Translations under genes and position numbers: made by a program
The notes under the pieces: generated by a model
Databases searched by the model: none
What the model was told of the DNA's origin: nothing
What the model saw: only the letters and a program-made list of their open reading frames with translations
Source of the DNA: Desulfobacteraceae bacterium
Lineage (GTDB): Bacteria; Desulfobacterota; Desulfobacteria; Desulfobacterales; Desulfosalsimonadaceae
DNA: 9,011 nt
NCBI GenBank assembly: GCA_007131845.1
Contig: SLPT01000318.1
Coordinates: 1-9,011 of the forward strand
Direction of reading: 5' to 3'
In this document: positions 6,335 to 9,011 of the stretch, in pieces
Layout: each line of letters starts with the position of its first letter
How positions within the stretch are numbered: position 1 is the stretch's first letter

Positions 6335-6760
6335 ATGGCGGAATTTGAAAATCGGACACTGGTTTTCAGGGACCTGGGGCATGCCGGAAAAATCCTGGTG
6401 AACCTGATGACAAAGGATCTAAATGCGGATGCGATCCTGCTGGGCATACCGGCCGGAGACGTTCCCGTGGCCTTGGAAGTATCCGCAATTTCAGGCATGC
6501 CGATGGATCTCGCCGTGGTCAGCAAGATCACGCTGCCATGGAATACCGAGGCGGGATACGGCGCGGTCGCGTTCGACGGTACCGTCCGGCTCAACGAATC
6601 GATGCTGGCCCGCGCAAACCTCACGGACCGCCAGATCCGGGAAGGAATTGAAAAAACGCCATTACATCTTCGGCAAGACGCTTCGGGGCCTCGATGGCGG
6701 TCATGTGCCCCACCCCCTTGTATTCCAGGCATTTTGCACCGGGAATTTCACTGGCCATAA
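6335..6760 (+). pseudogene. Truncated phosphoribosyltransferase-like gene
   Basis: Residues 1-107 (6335-6655) resemble the N-terminal half of the phosphoribosyltransferase-domain proteins of about 210 residues found widely in bacteria. Signs are FRDLGHAGKIL (11-21), the ADAILLGIPAGDVPVALEV block (31-49), the DLAVVSKITLP strand (58-68), then GAVAFDG and LNESML. After about residue 107 the frame merely reads the complement of the convergent hydrolase gene up to a chance stop at 6758-6760. The PRPP-binding loop, expected as VDDGIATG in the second half, is absent, so activity is not expected. The start is also disturbed: the strong AGAGGAGG site (6301-6308) is 6 nt before an ATG at 6315 in a different frame, which stops at 6401, and the ATG at 6335 has no ribosome site of its own. 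I read this as a gene remnant. Confidence 0.6.
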
Positions 6761-7469
6761 GACGACTTGATTCAATGAACAGGTCGTCTTTGTCCCCGTA
6801 GACAACCAGCACCGGGCAGTCAATGCCCCGAAGCCCCTCCACGCGGGGATCCGGATCCTTGTAAAAGGAACGGACAAAGCGGGCAAGGACAAACCGGTCA
6901 TTTCGCTTGGCCATGGCTTTGGCCACCGACAGCATCTCCTCCGGGTTTTCCGATTCCATGATGCCTTTGAAAAACGGCCCCGGTTTGCCCCGGAGCCACT
7001 CAAACATTTCGTCCCAGTCATATTTTTCAAACCACCGGGCAAATCCCTCGTGAAAATTGTCGATGACCTGCGGATCGCCTTTCACCGGGGAGGTGAATGA
7101 CCCGGTATTGGTCAGTATAAGGGAGGCAAACCGGCTTGCGTCTTCCATGGCCCGGCGCACCATGACAAACCCACCGGTGGAATGAGTCAGCACGTGAAAC
7201 CGATCGAGACCCAAGTGGTCCGCCAGGGCCATGATGTCGGCTGATACGGTCTTCTCGTCGAATCCGGGCGGCTCTGCGTTTGTCTTTGTATATCCGTGGC
7301 CGCGCTTGTCCATGGAAATCATGCGGTAGTGTTCGGCCAGCCTGCCCGCCACACCGGTGAGACCCCAGTATGCGGTGTTTTCCATAAGGCCGGCCACTGC
7401 GATGATCGGATCCCCCGCGCCAATATCTTCGTAGTAAATCTGTGCATTGTTATATGAAAAATACGGCAT
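6621..7469 (-). CDS. Alpha/beta hydrolase
   Basis: This 282-residue cytoplasmic protein has the full alpha/beta-hydrolase plan. The oxyanion-region loop AVAGLMENT (24-32) and MDKRGHGYT (53-61) precede nucleophile S97 in THSTGG (T95 takes the place of the usual first glycine of GxSxG). A helical cap occupies about 130-210. The acid is D228 in GDKDDLF (225-231) and the catalytic histidine is H255 in GHMTAIEAP. The substrate cannot be told; ester, lactone or C-C bond hydrolases and haloperoxidase-like members share this pattern. The ATG at 7469 has GGAGG 6 nt upstream (complement of 7476-7480). The last nine residues after F273 are encoded by the complement of the phosphoribosyltransferase remnant, so the native C-terminus seems to have been replaced. 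Homology reaches the usual end of the fold, so it is probably still active. Confidence 0.9.
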   Translation of the reverse strand: MPYFSYNNAQIYYEDIGAGDPIIAVAGLMENTAYWGLTGVAGRLAEHYRMISMDKRGHGYTKTNAEPPGFDEKTVSADIMALADHLGLDRFHVLTHSTGGFVMVRRAMEDASRFASLILTNTGSFTSPVKGDPQVIDNFHEGFARWFEKYDWDEMFEWLRGKPGPFFKGIMESENPEEMLSVAKAMAKRNDRFVLARFVRSFYKDPDPRVEGLRGIDCPVLVVYGDKDDLFIESSRLMASEIPGAKCLEYKGVGHMTAIEAPKRLAEDVMAFFQFLPGSGGP

Positions 7470-7528
7470 ATGCCCCCTCCTGGTTAGTTTTCATCTGATA
7501 AAGGGCTTCAAGCAGTTTGCAGCTTCCG

Positions 7529-7891
7529 TCATGCTGCCCGGATTTCCAGGTGCTCCATCCTGTAGTTTTCAAGGAGTCTGCGCCACTGTCCTTCTTCGAT
7601 CCGGCCGATAGAGTCCACCGGCCAGGCGGGTCGCTGTCCGAAAAATATGCACACCAGGCCGCCCCGGTTGGTATAGGCGATCCCGCCGTCTGGTATGTCT
7701 TCCACAGGATCTTCTTCGCCCAAATCGATCCCGACGGGGCCGTAGAGTTCGTTTCCCCATTGGGTCAGATCAACCTTGTAAGGCAGGTTTTCGCCAAAAC
7801 GGCGCGCGATGGCGGTGTCGAAAAGCGTTGCATTCAAAGAAAAATCCCCGAAATCCAGAACGATGCGTTTGCCTGTTGACTGATCGGTCAC
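7529..7891 (-). CDS. Cyclophilin-like fold protein (COG2164/TM1367 type)
   Basis: The 120-residue protein matches the small cyclophilin-like domain family (Pfam Cyclophil_like, COG2164). Family marks are an early strand followed by ATLFDTAIARRFGENLP (21-37), WGNELYGPVG (45-54), the GGIAYTNRGGLVCIFFG stretch (69-85) and the late IGRI turn. The structures resemble cyclophilins, but prolyl isomerase activity is not established for the family and its role is unknown. GTG at 7891 is the start, with AGGAG 6 nt upstream (complement of 7898-7902). An ATG lying between them is out of frame and hits TGA after one codon. The hydrolase gene begins 59 nt after this gene's end on the same strand with no terminator between, so the two are likely co-transcribed. 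Confidence 0.85.
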   Translation of the reverse strand: MTDQSTGKRIVLDFGDFSLNATLFDTAIARRFGENLPYKVDLTQWGNELYGPVGIDLGEEDPVEDIPDGGIAYTNRGGLVCIFFGQRPAWPVDSIGRIEEGQWRRLLENYRMEHLEIRAA

Positions 7892-7939
7892 AACATACTC
7901 CTTATTTCAAAAGGTTACAGAAACATATAGAAAGAAGGC

Positions 7940-7999
7940 TGCCCGAAGATCATAATCCAATAAAACCCAATCTGACAACACTTGGTTTTCATTCGGGCA
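7940..7999. other. Long-range hairpin containing copy 2 of the 17-bp repeat
   Basis: TGCCCGAA (7940-7947) is the perfect reverse complement of TTCGGGCA (7992-7999). Nested within, AAAACC pairs with GGTTTT (7984-7989), followed inward by AA/TT across a single bulged C. The right arm, 7983-7999, is identical to 3212-3228. The element lies in the spacer between the divergent cyclophilin-like and permease genes. A cruciform, an RNA leader structure or a degenerate repeat element are all possible. Confidence 0.5.
7983..7999. repeat. Copy 2 of the 17-bp dispersed intergenic repeat
   Basis: This is identical to 3212-3228 and in the same orientation. Here it is built into the right arm of a long-range hairpin. 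Both copies lie between genes, never inside them, which suggests a genome-wide intergenic repeat rather than chance. Confidence 0.7.
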
Positions 8000-8145
8000 C
8001 TATTTCAAACGCACTGGCAGACAGCCAAGAAATCGTTTGCGAAATTGTACCGGAAAAGCTATGTCAATCGGTACCCGCCGGAGGATTCCATATATTTTGG
8101 CGGGAACTTGCGTAACAACGGTCAGTTTCTGGGACACCTTCTGCG

Positions 8146-9011
8146 ATGGAAAAAAATCAGGGAACAACAACGGTTTATGAGGGCTGGCGGGTCTACCTGC
8201 ACCCGCGGGTCGTGGGGATGCTGTTTCTGGGCTTTTCCGCGGGCCTTCCCCTGCTGCTCGTCGGGGGCACCTTTACCGCGTGGCTCAGGGATCTGGGCGT
8301 GGAACTGGCGGCGATCGGGTTTCTCAGCTGGGTGGGCATGGCCCATTCCATAAAGGTTCTGTGGGCGCCCATCGTGGACCGGGCACCGCTGCCATTTCTG
8401 ACGCGCATATTCGGCAGGCGGCGTTCATGGATGATAGCCGCACAGGCATCCATCGGCATATCCCTTCTTGGAATGGCCGTAACGGATCCCACGGAGCAAC
8501 TCTGGCTGGTGGCAGTATGGGCTGTCGTGGCCGCGTTCGGTTCGGCCACACAGGATGTCGCCATAGACGCCTACCGTGTGGAGGCGGTTGCCAAGCACCG
8601 CCAGGCGGCCATGGCCGCCACATACGTCACCGGCTATCGGGTCGCCATCCTGGCGGCAGGCGCAGGCGCCCTGCACATGGCGGCTATTGGCAGCTGGTCC
8701 ATTGCATACGGGACAATGGGCCTGCTCATGGGTGTGGGTATCGCCACAACCCTCATCATCCGGGAACCGGATGTCGCCATTAACGCCCGAACCGCCGAAC
8801 TGGAAGAAAGCGTTACCCGCTATCTGGCCGAAACCGGAGACAAGGGGCTCAAAAAACGGATCACGGCATGGTTCATCGGCGCGGTCATCTGCCCCTTTGC
8901 GGATTTCTTCCAGCGATATGGCAAGGCATCGATTGCCATACTGCTTTTCGTGGCCCTGTTCCGCATCAGCGACATCTTCATGGGGGTGATGGCCAACCCC
9001 TTCTACCTGGA
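8146..9011 (+). CDS. AmpG-like muropeptide permease of the MFS (partial, runs off the window)
   Basis: The frame is open from ATG 8146 to the window edge, giving 288 complete codons of an expected 400-500 or more. The N-terminus reads YEGWRVYLHPRVVGMLFLGFSAGLPLLLVGGTFTAWLRDLGV, here in pieces: LGFSAGLPL (28-36) followed by TAWLRDLGV is the AmpG first-helix pattern. KVLWAPIVDR (70-79) and the conserved ATQDVAIDAYRVE (134-146) on the central helices also fit AmpG. AmpG imports N-acetylglucosaminyl-anhydromuropeptides across the inner membrane for peptidoglycan recycling, driven by proton motive force. Long hydrophobic helices are evident throughout, with a cytoplasmic polar loop around residues 210-240 (ELEESVTRYLAETGDKG region). 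An in-frame TAA at 8113 leaves 8146 as the first ATG; its ribosome site is weak. A related siderophore or acetyl-CoA permease of the same superfamily is the main alternative. Confidence 0.85.
   Translation, partial: MEKNQGTTTVYEGWRVYLHPRVVGMLFLGFSAGLPLLLVGGTFTAWLRDLGVELAAIGFLSWVGMAHSIKVLWAPIVDRAPLPFLTRIFGRRRSWMIAAQASIGISLLGMAVTDPTEQLWLVAVWAVVAAFGSATQDVAIDAYRVEAVAKHRQAAMAATYVTGYRVAILAAGAGALHMAAIGSWSIAYGTMGLLMGVGIATTLIIREPDVAINARTAELEESVTRYLAETGDKGLKKRITAWFIGAVICPFADFFQRYGKASIAILLFVALFRISDIFMGVMANPFYL

Larger units (their letters stand above)
7892..8145. promoter_or_regulatory. Divergent spacer between the cyclophilin-like and permease genes
   Basis: This 254-bp gap must hold promoters for both directions. 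Besides the hairpin at 7940-7999 it has an inverted pair CCCGCC (8074-8079) and GGCGGG (8099-8104). A weak plus-strand pair, TTGCGA (8037-8042) and TATGTC (8060-8065) spaced by 17 bp, matches four and three consensus bases only. No gene is supported; the open frames crossing it lack ribosome sites. Confidence 0.35.

Overview
The window most resembles the chromosome of a Gram-negative anaerobe, probably a deltaproteobacterium of the Desulfobacterota. The reasons are a large KamA-type radical SAM protein, a receiver-PAS-GGDEF-HD-GYP c-di-GMP protein, an AmpG-like muropeptide permease (which implies an outer membrane and peptidoglycan recycling), and moderately GC-rich genes separated by AT-rich gaps. 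This placement is an inference from gene content, not from a marker gene. I see no phage genes, transposase, CRISPR array or toxin-antitoxin pair.

Left part (1-2589), plus strand. A tRNA-Lys(CTT) with encoded CCA is closed by a strong intrinsic terminator. Next come a small MTH1187-type thiamine-binding protein and, after a gap holding a perfect 21-bp tandem duplication, a 601-residue KamA-like radical SAM/PLP protein. That protein keeps the iron-sulfur, AdoMet and PLP positions but appears to lack the two acidic residues that bind the lysine side chain in lysine 2,3-aminomutase.

Centre (2676-6015). On the minus strand are a cysteine-rich protein of unknown function (142 aa, GTG start) and a 740-residue REC-PAS-PAS-GGDEF-HD-GYP protein that should both make and break c-di-GMP. 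The 560-bp gap to its right holds a candidate extended -10 promoter and three inverted repeats, but no convincing gene.

Right part (6016-9011). A small two-helix membrane protein precedes the remains of a phosphoribosyltransferase. That remnant ends abruptly inside the 3' end of a convergent alpha/beta hydrolase gene, which looks like an old rearrangement joint. Upstream of the hydrolase on the minus strand lies a cyclophilin-like (COG2164-type) protein, probably in the same transcript. A divergent spacer carries a long-range hairpin whose right arm shares 17 bp with the spacer at 3.2 kb. The window closes with the first 288 codons of an AmpG-like permease on the plus strand.

The genes do not form one obvious pathway. 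The most interesting items are the divergent KamA-like enzyme and its upstream tandem repeat, the phosphoribosyltransferase/hydrolase joint, the unknown cysteine-rich protein, and the dispersed intergenic repeat.
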